A DNA stretch of 64,000 bases from Micromonospora_H sonneratiae (GTDB taxonomy: Bacteria; Actinomycetota; Actinomycetes; Mycobacteriales; Micromonosporaceae), in assembly GCF_042679305.1 (NCBI RefSeq), contig NZ_JBHTMP010000002.1, positions 124,001 to 188,000 on the forward strand. The letters are read 5' to 3'. How positions within the stretch are numbered: position 1 is the stretch's first letter; every line of letters begins with the position of its first letter. Shown piece after piece: positions 16,817 through 26,100 of the stretch. The translations under genes were made by a program, and so were the position numbers. A model generated the notes under the pieces. The model did not search any database. It saw nothing but the letters and a program-made list of their open reading frames with translations, and had not been told where the DNA came from.

Positions 16817-19752
16817 TGGAGCTCCTCGTACATGTTGCGGCGGTAGGTGAGGTCGGCGGCGAGTTGGGTGAGGTTGCTGCCCCCACCACGGTCCGGATGG
16901 TCGGTGGCCAGGATCTTGGCGAGGGCGGCGACCGGCTCGGCGTACGTGACGGGCATGGCCCCGCTTGCCTGTCGGCACAGGTTTCTGATGTACCAGCCGT
17001 GTCGGTCGCCGTGGCGACCCAGCGCGTCGAGTGCGACCAACATGGCGTCGGCCACCTCGTCGGACCACGGGGTCGGCAACATGGAGACCAGGTGCTGCGC
17101 GCGCTCCGGCTCGTGGCGCAGGCCATGTGCGATCCGCTTCGCCAGTTCGGCGGGCGGCAGCACGCCGTACAGTTCGCCGATCGTGTGGCGGTGGTAGGAG
17201 CGGAGTTCCTGCTTCCTCGCCCCGGCCAGGCGATCGATGAGGGCGACCGCCCAGGCCACGTTCCGTTGCGCCAACACGGCCCGGGCCAGGCCCTGGTACA
17301 GCGTCGAACTCCAGTTGTCGGCCACGGGCAGTTGCAGGACCGCCTCGGCGGGGCGTCCGAAGGCGGTGGTCCAGTCGTCGAGCGGGGTGCCGGCGACGAC
17401 CTCCTCGAACAGCCACGACCGGAGCCCGGCCTTGTCGGTCGGCACGGTCTGGGTGGTGTCGCGACGCAGGTCGGTGTCGGCCTCGGTCGGCGGGGTGACG
17501 ACCAACTGGTCCTGGCCCGTCTCGTCCGGTTCCAGCCGTACGCAGGGCAGTGCCCGTTGCGCCATCCGCCCACACCAGGCCGACTCGGGGAGTGTGGCCA
17601 GCAGCGCGGCGGCGTTGAGGCGTACCTCCTTGCGTCGGTCGCGAAGCGCCCGTTCCAGCAACTCCTCGTCGGCCAGGGACAGGCCGGTGGCCAGCGCCGC
17701 GACGAACTCCGCCCGGTCCTTCGGGGGCTCGGTGTCGAAGGTCGAGGCCAGCAGGTCACGGCCGGCGGCCGGGTCGACGTGGCGTACGGCGTGGAGGTGG
17801 GCCAGCCGTTCCTCCCGGGTACCGGTTCCCCAGAGGCCCGGGTCGGCGACGACCGGGACGTTCTCCGCTTCGACCAGCAGGTACTGCCAGCGGGCACGTT
17901 GCGTCGCCAGCCAGTTTCCCCGCTGACCGGCGACAGCGGAGATCACGGAACGAAGTTCGTTCCTCGGCCGACCGAAGTCCAGCACGGCGGGCACCAGTTC
18001 GACCGGCACCCGGTAGCCACGCTCGGCTGCGTAGCGCAGCCAGTCGGCCAGGGCGTCCTCGGGCAGCTCGATGCCGTTGCCGTCCCGACGGGTACCCGCG
18101 AGGAGTTCGTGCAGGCGGCGGACCGCTGCCTGCGGCACCACCGGTCGGGTCTCCTCGGGGGCGGTGGCGACAGGTGCCCGCCCACCGGCCACGGTGACCC
18201 CGGCCCTGCGGTAGGTCAACGCGACCGCAGCGGTTTCCAGCAGTACGGCCGCCGGGTCGGTGGGGCCGCCGGCCTGCGTACCGGGGCTGTCGGAATGTGC
18301 GGCAGCTCCGGTGCACCGCAGCAGGTGCCCGTCCACCGTCACACTCCCCTGGGCATCGGGCCGACGCTTGGTGCCGACCAGTGCGGTGGCGACGAGTTCC
18401 GGCGGCAGCTGCGGCGTCGGGCGGAACCGGTCGGTGCCGGGTACGGCAGTCAGGTAGCGGTCCTGCGGCCAGGCGGCGAGGGGGCGGAAGCCGGCCGGAT
18501 CGTACTCACCGACGACGGTGACCGGCTGACCACCGGTGGCGGCCAGCAGCCACCACGGATCCTCGTCGCCGGGGTGCAGCGGCAGGGCGTCGCCAACGGA
18601 GTCGACCAGATGTCCGTCCGAACTGGGCACCACGTCGGCCAGCAGCATCGGGACCCGTTCACACCACGGGTCTGCGGCGACCGCGGCGGACCAGGCGGCC
18701 AACGCCACCCGTACCGACGTCGCACCGGCCGGCGAACCCATCGACTCGACCTGACCGTGCCGGCGGGCGACCAGTGCCCGCAGCGGCAGCCCGCCGGGGT
18801 ACCAGCACAGTTCGGCGTCGAGCACGGTGCCCGGCACCAGGTCGGCCGGAAGTGCCTGACCGGGGGCGGAGAAGGCCAGCACCAGCGCGAACCGTCCCGA
18901 GTTCACCCCGCGCAGCCAGGTACGTCGAACCGTCAGCCGGTCCTCGGCCTCGTCGACCTGCCCGAGCACCTGCCAGTGGTCACGCAGTGGACTGCCGGCC
19001 AGCACCTCGTCGGTCGACACCGGGACGCCGATCCGGGCGCGGACCGTGGCCGCCAGGTCGTCGGGCAGCTCGTCGATCCGGGCGTGACTGGCCACCAGCA
19101 GGCGCACCATGGCCAGCTCGCCGAGCAACCGGTCCGTCCAGTACGCACCGACGCCGGGAATGTCGCCGAGGCGTCGTACGGCACCGGCCACCGTCGGGGC
19201 CTGCGCGTCGACCAGCCGGGCGGCCATCGTCTGGTACGCCTTGTTGTCGGCCTGCTCCGCGCCGGCCAAGCCCTGGCCGACCTGGTCCAGCAACCACTGG
19301 TCGAGTTCGGCCAGACCGGCGGTGATCCGGCCGGTACGCTGCTCGGCCCGTTTGCGGGCGGCGGCCTCGTCCACCGGGCCGTCCGCCGCCGCTGCCCGTC
19401 GGGCGCTCACCTTGGCCGCCCGGGCGGCCCGCGACTCACGCCATTCGTCGACCCAGGTGGGGGCGGTCTGCTCCGCGACATCGGTGCCGGACCAGAGGAG
19501 CAGCAGGCCCAGCGCATGTTTGCAGGGGAACTTGCGGCTCGGGCAGGAGCAGCGGTACGCGGGCTCGCTCAGGTCGATGCAGGCCTGGTACGGGTTCTTA
19601 CCGCTGCCCTGGCAGAGTCCCCACAGCACGTCGTCGCTGAGGCCGGTCGCCGTCCACTTGGCCGCGCCACTGAGTTTCTGGGCGCTCGCCATGGAGCTGG
19701 CATCGGGAGCCAGGGCACGAATCTGTTCGGTGGTCCACCGTTCGATTGGCAC
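16813..19752 (-). CDS. SWIM zinc-finger protein fused to a DUF5691-like domain
   Basis: 979 residues. The N-terminal part has a complete SWIM finger: C68-x-C70-x6-C77-x-H79 (YRCSCPSRKFPCKHALGLL), a zinc motif that binds DNA or protein. It is followed by a charged helical region and a beta-rich section to about residue 430. From about 450 a new segment begins with LVATALVGTKRRP, the kind of start I associate with separate DUF5691 proteins, and continues as about 500 residues of Leu/Ala-rich helical repeats. In many actinobacteria the SWIM and DUF5691 parts are, to my knowledge, two adjacent genes, so this looks like a fusion. It is first gene of the operon and is coupled to the MoxR gene by ATGA. 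Confidence 0.8.
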   Translation of the reverse strand: MPIERWTTEQIRALAPDASSMASAQKLSGAAKWTATGLSDDVLWGLCQGSGKNPYQACIDLSEPAYRCSCPSRKFPCKHALGLLLLWSGTDVAEQTAPTWVDEWRESRAARAAKVSARRAAAADGPVDEAAARKRAEQRTGRITAGLAELDQWLLDQVGQGLAGAEQADNKAYQTMAARLVDAQAPTVAGAVRRLGDIPGVGAYWTDRLLGELAMVRLLVASHARIDELPDDLAATVRARIGVPVSTDEVLAGSPLRDHWQVLGQVDEAEDRLTVRRTWLRGVNSGRFALVLAFSAPGQALPADLVPGTVLDAELCWYPGGLPLRALVARRHGQVESMGSPAGATSVRVALAAWSAAVAADPWCERVPMLLADVVPSSDGHLVDSVGDALPLHPGDEDPWWLLAATGGQPVTVVGEYDPAGFRPLAAWPQDRYLTAVPGTDRFRPTPQLPPELVATALVGTKRRPDAQGSVTVDGHLLRCTGAAAHSDSPGTQAGGPTDPAAVLLETAAVALTYRRAGVTVAGGRAPVATAPEETRPVVPQAAVRRLHELLAGTRRDGNGIELPEDALADWLRYAAERGYRVPVELVPAVLDFGRPRNELRSVISAVAGQRGNWLATQRARWQYLLVEAENVPVVADPGLWGTGTREERLAHLHAVRHVDPAAGRDLLASTFDTEPPKDRAEFVAALATGLSLADEELLERALRDRRKEVRLNAAALLATLPESAWCGRMAQRALPCVRLEPDETGQDQLVVTPPTEADTDLRRDTTQTVPTDKAGLRSWLFEEVVAGTPLDDWTTAFGRPAEAVLQLPVADNWSSTLYQGLARAVLAQRNVAWAVALIDRLAGARKQELRSYHRHTIGELYGVLPPAELAKRIAHGLRHEPERAQHLVSMLPTPWSDEVADAMLVALDALGRHGDRHGWYIRNLCRQASGAMPVTYAEPVAALAKILATDHPDRGGGSNLTQLAADLTYRRNMYEELQ

Positions 19753-19792
19753 GCCGACACCATAGGGACCCGGTCCGACAAGACGGCACCCG

Positions 19793-20020
19793 CTACTGCT
19801 CGGGTGCGATCAGTTGGCCGTCGGTGACGCTTCGTACGGTGATCGCCTCTGCCGGGCAGAAGTCCGCCGCGTCCGTCACCGTCTCCGCTGGTGCCGTCGT
19901 GTCGACGGTCGCGGTGGACTTCCCGTCGACGAGTACGAAGTGTTCGGGGGCGACCCCGGTACACATACCTGATCCGATGCAGCGGTCCCGGTCGACGGTG
20001 ACCCGCCAGTCGCCGCTCAC
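19793..20020 (-). CDS. Ferredoxin partner of the P450
   Basis: 75 residues, GTG start inside the P450 stop (GTGA overlap). The cluster-binding pattern is CIGSGMC (C14, C20) followed by a distant C-P (DFCPAEAI). The position of the second usual cysteine is Gly/Met, so the pattern C-x5-C...C-P fits the small [3Fe-4S] ferredoxins that serve actinobacterial CYPs. It should carry electrons from a ferredoxin reductase to the adjacent P450. No reductase gene is nearby, so one encoded elsewhere must be used. Confidence 0.9.
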   Translation of the reverse strand: MSGDWRVTVDRDRCIGSGMCTGVAPEHFVLVDGKSTATVDTTAPAETVTDAADFCPAEAITVRSVTDGQLIAPEQ

Positions 20021-21225
20021 CAGGTCACCGGCAGTGCGCTCAGGCCGCGTACCAGCAGACCACTCTTCCAGGCCAGCTCCGGTTCCGGTACCGCGAGTCG
20101 GAGGCCGGGCAGGCGGTCCACCAGCGAGCCGAGTGCCACCTGGAGTTCCATCCGCGCCAGTTGTGCTCCGACACAGTGGTGCACGCCGTGCCCGAAACCG
20201 ATGTGCGGATTGGATTCGCGGGTGAGGTCGAGTCGATCCGGTTCGGCGAACACGGTCTCGTCGCGGTTGGCCGAGGCGAGTGCCCCCAGCACGGGCTCCC
20301 CGGCCCGGACCAGGACGCCACCGAGTTCGACGTCCTCCTTGGCGTAGCGGGCGAAGGCCGAGGCCGCACCGAGCGGTACGTAGCGCAACAGTTCCTCCAC
20401 CGCGTTCGGGATCAGCCCGGGGTCGGCCCGGAGGCGGGCCAGTTCGACAGGATGGGTCAGCAGGACGTACCCGAAGTTGGAGATCTGCGTGACGGTTGTT
20501 TCGTGCCCGGCCGCCAGCAGCCCGGCGGCCAGCGTCACCATCTCGGTCTCGGTGAGCCGGTCCGCGTTCTCGTCCCGGGCCCGTACCAGCGCGCTGATCA
20601 GGTCGTCTGCCGGTTCGTGGCGGCGTTGGGCGATCAGGTCCGCCATGTAGGCGTGCAGGTTGCCGAGGTATTCGTCGATCTGCTCTGGGCTCAGCGAGGT
20701 GGTGGAGACGATCGCCTCCGACCAGGTGTGGAAGCGGCCCTGGTCGGCGAAGGGTACGCCGAGCAGTTCGCAGATGACCCGGATCGGCAGCGGGGTGGCG
20801 AAGTGTTCGACCAGGTCGGCCGGGGGCCCGGTGGCGACCATCCGGTCGATCAGCTCGTCGGCGATCCGCTGGGCACGGGGTCGGAGCTGCTCCACCCGAC
20901 GGGCGGTGAACGCCTTCGCCACCAGTTTGCGCAGTCGGGTGTGGTCCGGGGGATCCATGGTGAGGATGCCGTCCTGGATCAGCTGGGGTGTGCTGCGTGG
21001 CTCGTCGCGCCCGATGGCGGCGGCCCGGCTGAACCTGAGGTCGCCGAGGACGGTCTTGACGTCGGCGTAACGGGTGGCCAGCCAGGCGTCCTCGCCGTAC
21101 GGCAGCCGGATCCGGATCAGCGGTTGTTCCCGGCGCAGCTCGGCGTAGGTCGGATCGAGGTTGAGCCGGTCCGGTCCGGCGAACGGGTAGGCGCGTACGT
21201 CCTTGGTCTGCTGGTTGTCCGTCAT
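20017..21225 (-). CDS. Cytochrome P450
   Basis: 402 residues from the ATG at 21225, with a GGGGAGA site about 9 nt upstream. P450 landmarks: I-helix oxygen-binding AGHETT (239-244), K-helix ExxR (EELLR, about 278-281), and the heme loop FGHGVHHCVGAQLAR with Cys351 as axial ligand. The length and soluble N-terminus fit bacterial class I CYPs of the CYP105/CYP107 type. The substrate cannot be read from sequence. There is no biosynthetic cluster around it, so it may hydroxylate a xenobiotic or serve a cluster elsewhere. The ferredoxin gene is translationally coupled to it. Confidence 0.95.
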   Translation of the reverse strand: MTDNQQTKDVRAYPFAGPDRLNLDPTYAELRREQPLIRIRLPYGEDAWLATRYADVKTVLGDLRFSRAAAIGRDEPRSTPQLIQDGILTMDPPDHTRLRKLVAKAFTARRVEQLRPRAQRIADELIDRMVATGPPADLVEHFATPLPIRVICELLGVPFADQGRFHTWSEAIVSTTSLSPEQIDEYLGNLHAYMADLIAQRRHEPADDLISALVRARDENADRLTETEMVTLAAGLLAAGHETTVTQISNFGYVLLTHPVELARLRADPGLIPNAVEELLRYVPLGAASAFARYAKEDVELGGVLVRAGEPVLGALASANRDETVFAEPDRLDLTRESNPHIGFGHGVHHCVGAQLARMELQVALGSLVDRLPGLRLAVPEPELAWKSGLLVRGLSALPVTW

Positions 21226-21434
21226 CTCGGTGTCTCCCCCTGTCGGTACGGGTCGGGTGCGAGTCGGGACGGCGCGAATCAGCTTTGACGTTGAGTCATG
21301 TTCCAATCGCGGATGGTAGTCAAGAGTGCCCGATTAATCCACCGGCCACTATGGATCTCGTCTGTCGACATGTGTGAAGATCGATGCGGCCCGCTCGGAC
21401 TGCCGGGGCTGACCGACGATCCAAAGGGGAACCG

Positions 21435-22364
21435 ATGCGACTCCGCAGGACTCTGGCGGTGCTGGTGGCCGCGACGCTGGCCGTGCTGGCCGGGCCGACG
21501 CCGGCACAGGCGGCGACGGTAAACGCCACCTACAACGTCTGGTCCTGGAACGTCGCTGGCTGGAAGATGCACCGGGGCTCCACCACCAACGGTCTGATCC
21601 CGGCGTTGAGCAACTCGATCCGTAACCGCTCGTCGCACTTCGCCGCCCTCAACGAACTCTGCTGGAGCCAGTACAAGGCGGTGCAGGCCAACCTGCGCAG
21701 CTCCGGCTGGCCGCAGGACGTGGAGAACTTCTCCCGCTTCGAGCCGCACAACGACACCGCCTGCGGTGGCGAGCCGTTCGGGGTGGCCATCTTCAGCAAG
21801 GCGCCGCTCGGCTCGGCCAACCGGTACGCACTGGCGGCCGACGGCACGACCGAGACACGCAAGCTGCTCTGCGCGCCGCTGGCGGCGCGACCGCACCTGA
21901 GGTTCTGCACCACCCACATCACCCCGTCCAACGAGGTGATCAACGGCAGGAAGATCAACGAAACGCAGTTGGGTGAGGTGCTGACCAGGGTGGAGGCGTT
22001 CCACACCGCCGGGGACACCGTCATCATCGGGGGCGACTTCAACGCGCAGCCCCACTACGGGCGGATGAATCCCTGGTACTCGTCGAGCCTGAACGTCCCG
22101 AACAACTCGGGGAACACCGGCTTCTACCGCGAACTCGACGACACCGACTCCCGCTGCGTCGGCTACGGCGAAACCACGGTGTACGACGGCAATACCGAGG
22201 GGCTGTGCGGCCAGGGCAAGAAGATCGACCTGATCTTCGTACGGCAGAACCGGATCGTCGGGTCGTACGACGGTGACTCGCTGGCCATCTCGACCAGCTG
22301 CGGCGGCGCCTGCTCGGACCACCGCATCCTGATCGGCACCGTGACCGTCTCGATCACCACCTGA
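21435..22364 (+). CDS. Secreted endonuclease/exonuclease/phosphatase-fold enzyme
   Basis: 309 residues from the ATG at 21435, with AAGGGG 6 nt upstream. A Sec signal peptide runs to about residue 26 (cleavage after PAQA). The mature enzyme shows the EEP-superfamily pattern: SWNVAGW (start, Asn), ALNELC (Glu metal ligand), THITPSNE (His), GGDFNAQP (Asp/Asn), KKIDLIFV (Asp) and a terminal CSDHRIL (Asp-His pair). Several Cys suggest disulfides outside the cell. Likely substrates are extracellular DNA, RNA or phosphoesters; the family does not settle which. It is divergent from the P450 operon and followed by a hairpin. Confidence 0.85.
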   Translation: MRLRRTLAVLVAATLAVLAGPTPAQAATVNATYNVWSWNVAGWKMHRGSTTNGLIPALSNSIRNRSSHFAALNELCWSQYKAVQANLRSSGWPQDVENFSRFEPHNDTACGGEPFGVAIFSKAPLGSANRYALAADGTTETRKLLCAPLAARPHLRFCTTHITPSNEVINGRKINETQLGEVLTRVEAFHTAGDTVIIGGDFNAQPHYGRMNPWYSSSLNVPNNSGNTGFYRELDDTDSRCVGYGETTVYDGNTEGLCGQGKKIDLIFVRQNRIVGSYDGDSLAISTSCGGACSDHRILIGTVTVSITT

Positions 22365-22377
22365 CCGGCTCGTGGTG

Positions 22378-22407
22378 GAAGATCCTCATTTCTAGCGTGA
22401 GATCTTC
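22378..22407 (+). terminator. Hairpin after the EEP gene
   Basis: GAAGATCCTCA and TGAGATCTTC pair (one bulged base) around a 9-nt loop, 14 nt after the stop codon. It lies between convergent genes, so it may terminate both. Confidence 0.55.
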
Positions 22408-22464
22408 TGATAACCAAGGGCGGTTGTCCTCTCCAAAAGGCTGGTCAGCCAAACGGTCGGGACG

Positions 22465-23199
22465 CTACTCGTACAGTGAGTCTGGGCCGGAGAAACCAAA
22501 TGTTGCCTCATTTTCTAAATCGCCATGCGACTCTGCTATGAGCCCATGTAGCGCCGCGATGGCATCGGCTGACAGTAGAGAAACATTGATGTCCAGCGCC
22601 CGGGCGATGTCGGCTATATCGGTGAATCGATGGCTCGTGGCCCTCAGCACGATAGCGGTCCGATGTGCTATCCACCGACGAACGGCGACTTCGGGTCGAG
22701 TGACTGGTTCGAGAACGGCCGCGGCGAGGGCGATGCGGGTGGCGTTTTCTTTGGGGAACCACAGGTAGTCGATTTCGTCGTGCCGGGTCGCGGGCGCACC
22801 GACATATGGATCGCGTGTTCTGGAGCCCGAAGGTACGGCTACACGCTGCCAGCCAATGTTGCCAGGCGCATCGAGGGGTGAGAGGATCTCTGCGGCCGAA
22901 ATTTGCAGGATTTCCGCCAGTCGCCGCTCGGGTACGAGCACTCCACCCCGTCTCCACGAAACGGTATTCTGGCGGCCCTCGACCACATCTGAGATGAATG
23001 ACTCCAGGAATGGATGGTTGCGTTTTGACGTCCGTGAGAGTAGGAATTTGTATTGTTGGAGTCCTTGGAGGTGTCGAGCTTCCTCGAGAACCTCTGAAGG
23101 TAATGCATTTAAGTTGTCGATCAAGATGGGCTCCGCAGTAACGAGGTTTCCGATTTTATCGAGTGTGCAGACGCTACTACGGCTTTGACTTCCTGGCAA
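22465..23199 (-). CDS. Hypothetical protein encoded after the toxin-like cargo gene, candidate partner or immunity
   Basis: Up to 244 residues. The longest frame starts at a TTG (23199) overlapping the end of the large upstream gene by 23 nt. An alternative TTG at 23124 has GGAG 6-7 nt upstream, so the start is uncertain. No ATG or GTG start exists near the N-terminus. Features: a basic, aromatic N-terminal half, a segment resembling a helix-turn-helix (RRLAEILQISAAEIL, about 92-106), a WFPKEN motif, and an acidic C-terminus. Base composition is clearly less GC-rich than surroundings, like the 3' end of the preceding gene, suggesting they moved together. I do not recognise the family. An immunity or chaperone role is inferred only from position. 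Confidence 0.6.
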   Translation of the reverse strand: MPGSQSRSSVCTLDKIGNLVTAEPILIDNLNALPSEVLEEARHLQGLQQYKFLLSRTSKRNHPFLESFISDVVEGRQNTVSWRRGGVLVPERRLAEILQISAAEILSPLDAPGNIGWQRVAVPSGSRTRDPYVGAPATRHDEIDYLWFPKENATRIALAAAVLEPVTRPEVAVRRWIAHRTAIVLRATSHRFTDIADIARALDINVSLLSADAIAALHGLIAESHGDLENEATFGFSGPDSLYE

Positions 23200-26100
23200 C
23201 TATGTTGATTGTGTCGGGAACTCGTTGGAAGCCAAACTCCTCTCCGAGGTCCACGAGGGTGAGTTGGCCCATCTTCAACTCGAATAAGTCGTACCCTAAG
23301 GCGATCCGTGAGCGGCCAAAGGAAATGTTGCGGATCGCCGTCTGGGCCCAGGTGTCGGAGTCCGCTCCTGGGTTGGCAAGCTGGGCTTTGTGCCACTCGC
23401 GCTGGAAGTTTGCCTTGTTCTTTTCGGCTAGGCTGCCGTTGAGTACGGGCGGATCTGATCCAAAGGTTGACCTGTAAGCAGCGTTGACGAGTTCCAATGC
23501 GACGTCGGTGATTGAGAACTTTGTCTTGAGGGTGATCTTTCTACCCTTGAACTCTATTTCATCGGTGTCGATGGTGATGTCTTTTTTGCTGATGTACATC
23601 GACGGCCCCTCGGTGTCTGGCTTCCCGTTCTTATCTAGGTTGACTGAAGCCATTCCCCACAGTACAGACCCCCCCGGCACTTTGGCCTTGAGGTTCACAT
23701 CCCAGCTGCTTTTGCTTAGCTCCGGCTTTGTGGTGCTGATATCCTCTCGGGCGATCTCTACTATTTCGCTCTTGTCTTTTTCTTTCGACGTGTCGTCTGG
23801 ATTGATGGACGCATAAACGTGGAAACTGGTCTGAGTATCGACAATTTTTATCTCATTGAGCTTGTGGCGAGATTTAATTCGCGACAGAGCGCTCTGAACT
23901 TTCTGGCGAGAGCTTCCTGGTTTGTCCATTATGGCTTCGGCGTCGCGAATCGCAGCCTTGACGGCGGCCGTCTTCTCCGTCGCGGATCGTTGATCCTTGC
24001 CGTTGTTGCCACTTCTGTTTTTGCTCTTGAGTTTGGTCCAGAGTTTCTTGCCGATTGTGACGATCTTGTCGGTGATCCAGTCGACGGCTTTGCGGACTGG
24101 TTTGGTGAGGGTTTGGAAGAAGGATCGGATCTTGTTGGCGATGCCGCCGATGCCGAGGATGGCGGCGAGTGCGCCGATCAACACGGGGATGGATCGGGCG
24201 AGGGCGTTCTCGATGAGGGCGGGGACGCCGCCGGTGCCGCCTTTGGCGATGGCGATGACAGCGTCGAGTACGGCGTTGACGAATTCGATGATCTGGGCGC
24301 CCTGGGTCACGATGAACGTGACGATGTCGATGATCATTTTGCAGGCGCGGATGAACGCGCTGGCTGGGTTCAGCAGCGAGATGATCCAGGTGATGCCGGC
24401 GATCAGGACGGTCGGGATGAGGTATTCGCTGATCTTGCCGAGGAGGTTGCCTTTCAGGTCGCCGACCTGCTGGCTGATCTCGTCGGTGACCCCGGCGACG
24501 CCTTGGGATTGGAGTTTCTGGGCGACGGGGACGGACGCTTCGACGGCGGTCATGGCGGGTTCGGGCACGCCGCGGGACACGATCCGGGCGCGTAGCGCTG
24601 CCCAGGTGAGCCCGAGCAGGGAGGCGATCATGGTGATGATGCCGCGCAGGTCGAACTTGGCGGGTAGTTCGAGGCCGGCGCCGGTCATCGCGCCGAGGAG
24701 CCAGCCGATCAGGCCCTTCTTCAGGTGGGTGCCGATGTTGGCCATGAACGCTTTCAGGCCGGCGCCGACCGCGGTGACGAGGTTGCCGAGGAACCCGATC
24801 GGGTCCTTCAGGATGCCGGCGATCGCGCTGGCGGCCTTGGCCAGGACCCCGAGGAGCAGGTCCTTCAACTGCATGATCGTCTTGATGACTCCGCCGACGG
24901 CGTCGACGGCCTTGGCGATCAGGCCCTTGTTCTTCTCCTTCTCGGCGGCGATCTCCTCGTCCACCGATTTCAACGCCTCGTTGTACTTCGACGCCAAGGT
25001 GTTGACCAACTCTTTGCCCTTGGCGTCGACGGACTCGGTCAACTCGTCGAACTTCGCGCTGAACTCCCCGGCGGCCTGTTTCCCGATCGCCTGCAGGTCG
25101 GCCGGGAGTTTCTTCACCTCGGCCTGCAACTGGTCACGGCCGGTGGCGATGCGTGCCTTGGCCCGACCCAACTCTGTTCCGATGATGTCGGCCACCGACG
25201 AGATGACCTGCTGCATCCGGTCGACGTAACCCTTCCGGGCCGTGACGAAGATCTGGTTCGCCTCCTCGGGCAGGCCGGCGAACTTGTCCTTGATCCACCG
25301 CCCCTTCCCGACCAACCCCGAGTAGCGTTTGTCCTTGTAGTCGTCCATCCGCCGCTTGTGTTCGGCGGTGAACGCATCCCGGGCGGCTTTCTCACCCTTG
25401 CCGAACGCGTCGTCGACCTTCCTGTCCAACCCGGACAGGATGCCCTCGACGTCCTTCTTCGTCGCGTCGAACACCTTCTGCAGGACCGCGGTGACCTGCG
25501 CCCGTTTCGCCTCGTCCGAACCCTTCGCCGCCTCCTTACCCTCCCCGACGGTCTGCCCGGCCTGCTTCCGGTCCGCCGCCAGGGCGGTCATCGCCGCCGC
25601 ACCCGCCGCACCCGCCGAAGCCTTCGCCCCCGCCAGGGTCTGCGCCTCGGCCGCCCGCACCTGACCCGGCGCGGTCGCCGAATGCTGCTCGCCGGCTTTC
25701 TTCTCCTTCAACGCGTCGGTGAACTCCGGCTCGTTCGACCTGGCCAACTGTTCCTCGGTGACCTGCGCGTCGGCCATCTGCTGGTCGACCTGCGCCGGCC
25801 CGTCGGAGAAGTCGGTAGCGGCGGCAGGAGCCCTGCCGGGCACCGCCTTCGATGGGTCCGGGGTGCCCGGGGTGCCGGGTGGCCGGTCCGCGACCAGCGG
25901 GGTGACAGGCTTGTCCTTCGCCGCCGACGTGTCCGGCGGGGCCTTCGTCGCGGTGTCGATCGCCTCCGCCGAGGTCTTCTTCCCGTCGGTGACCTGCCCC
26001 TGCACCTGACCCTTGACCGCGTCGGCCTTACCCGACTCACCGAACTTGTCGGCCTCGTCCAGGTTCTTCGGGGCCTGCGCGGCGATCGCCTCGTTCACCG

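Noticed and set aside
16711..19827. A 1038-codon open frame on the plus strand opposite the SWIM and MoxR genes
   Set aside because: It is antisense to two genes with clear domain motifs. Its translation is Gly/Arg/Val/Gln-rich with no motif, as expected for a shadow frame in very GC-rich DNA.
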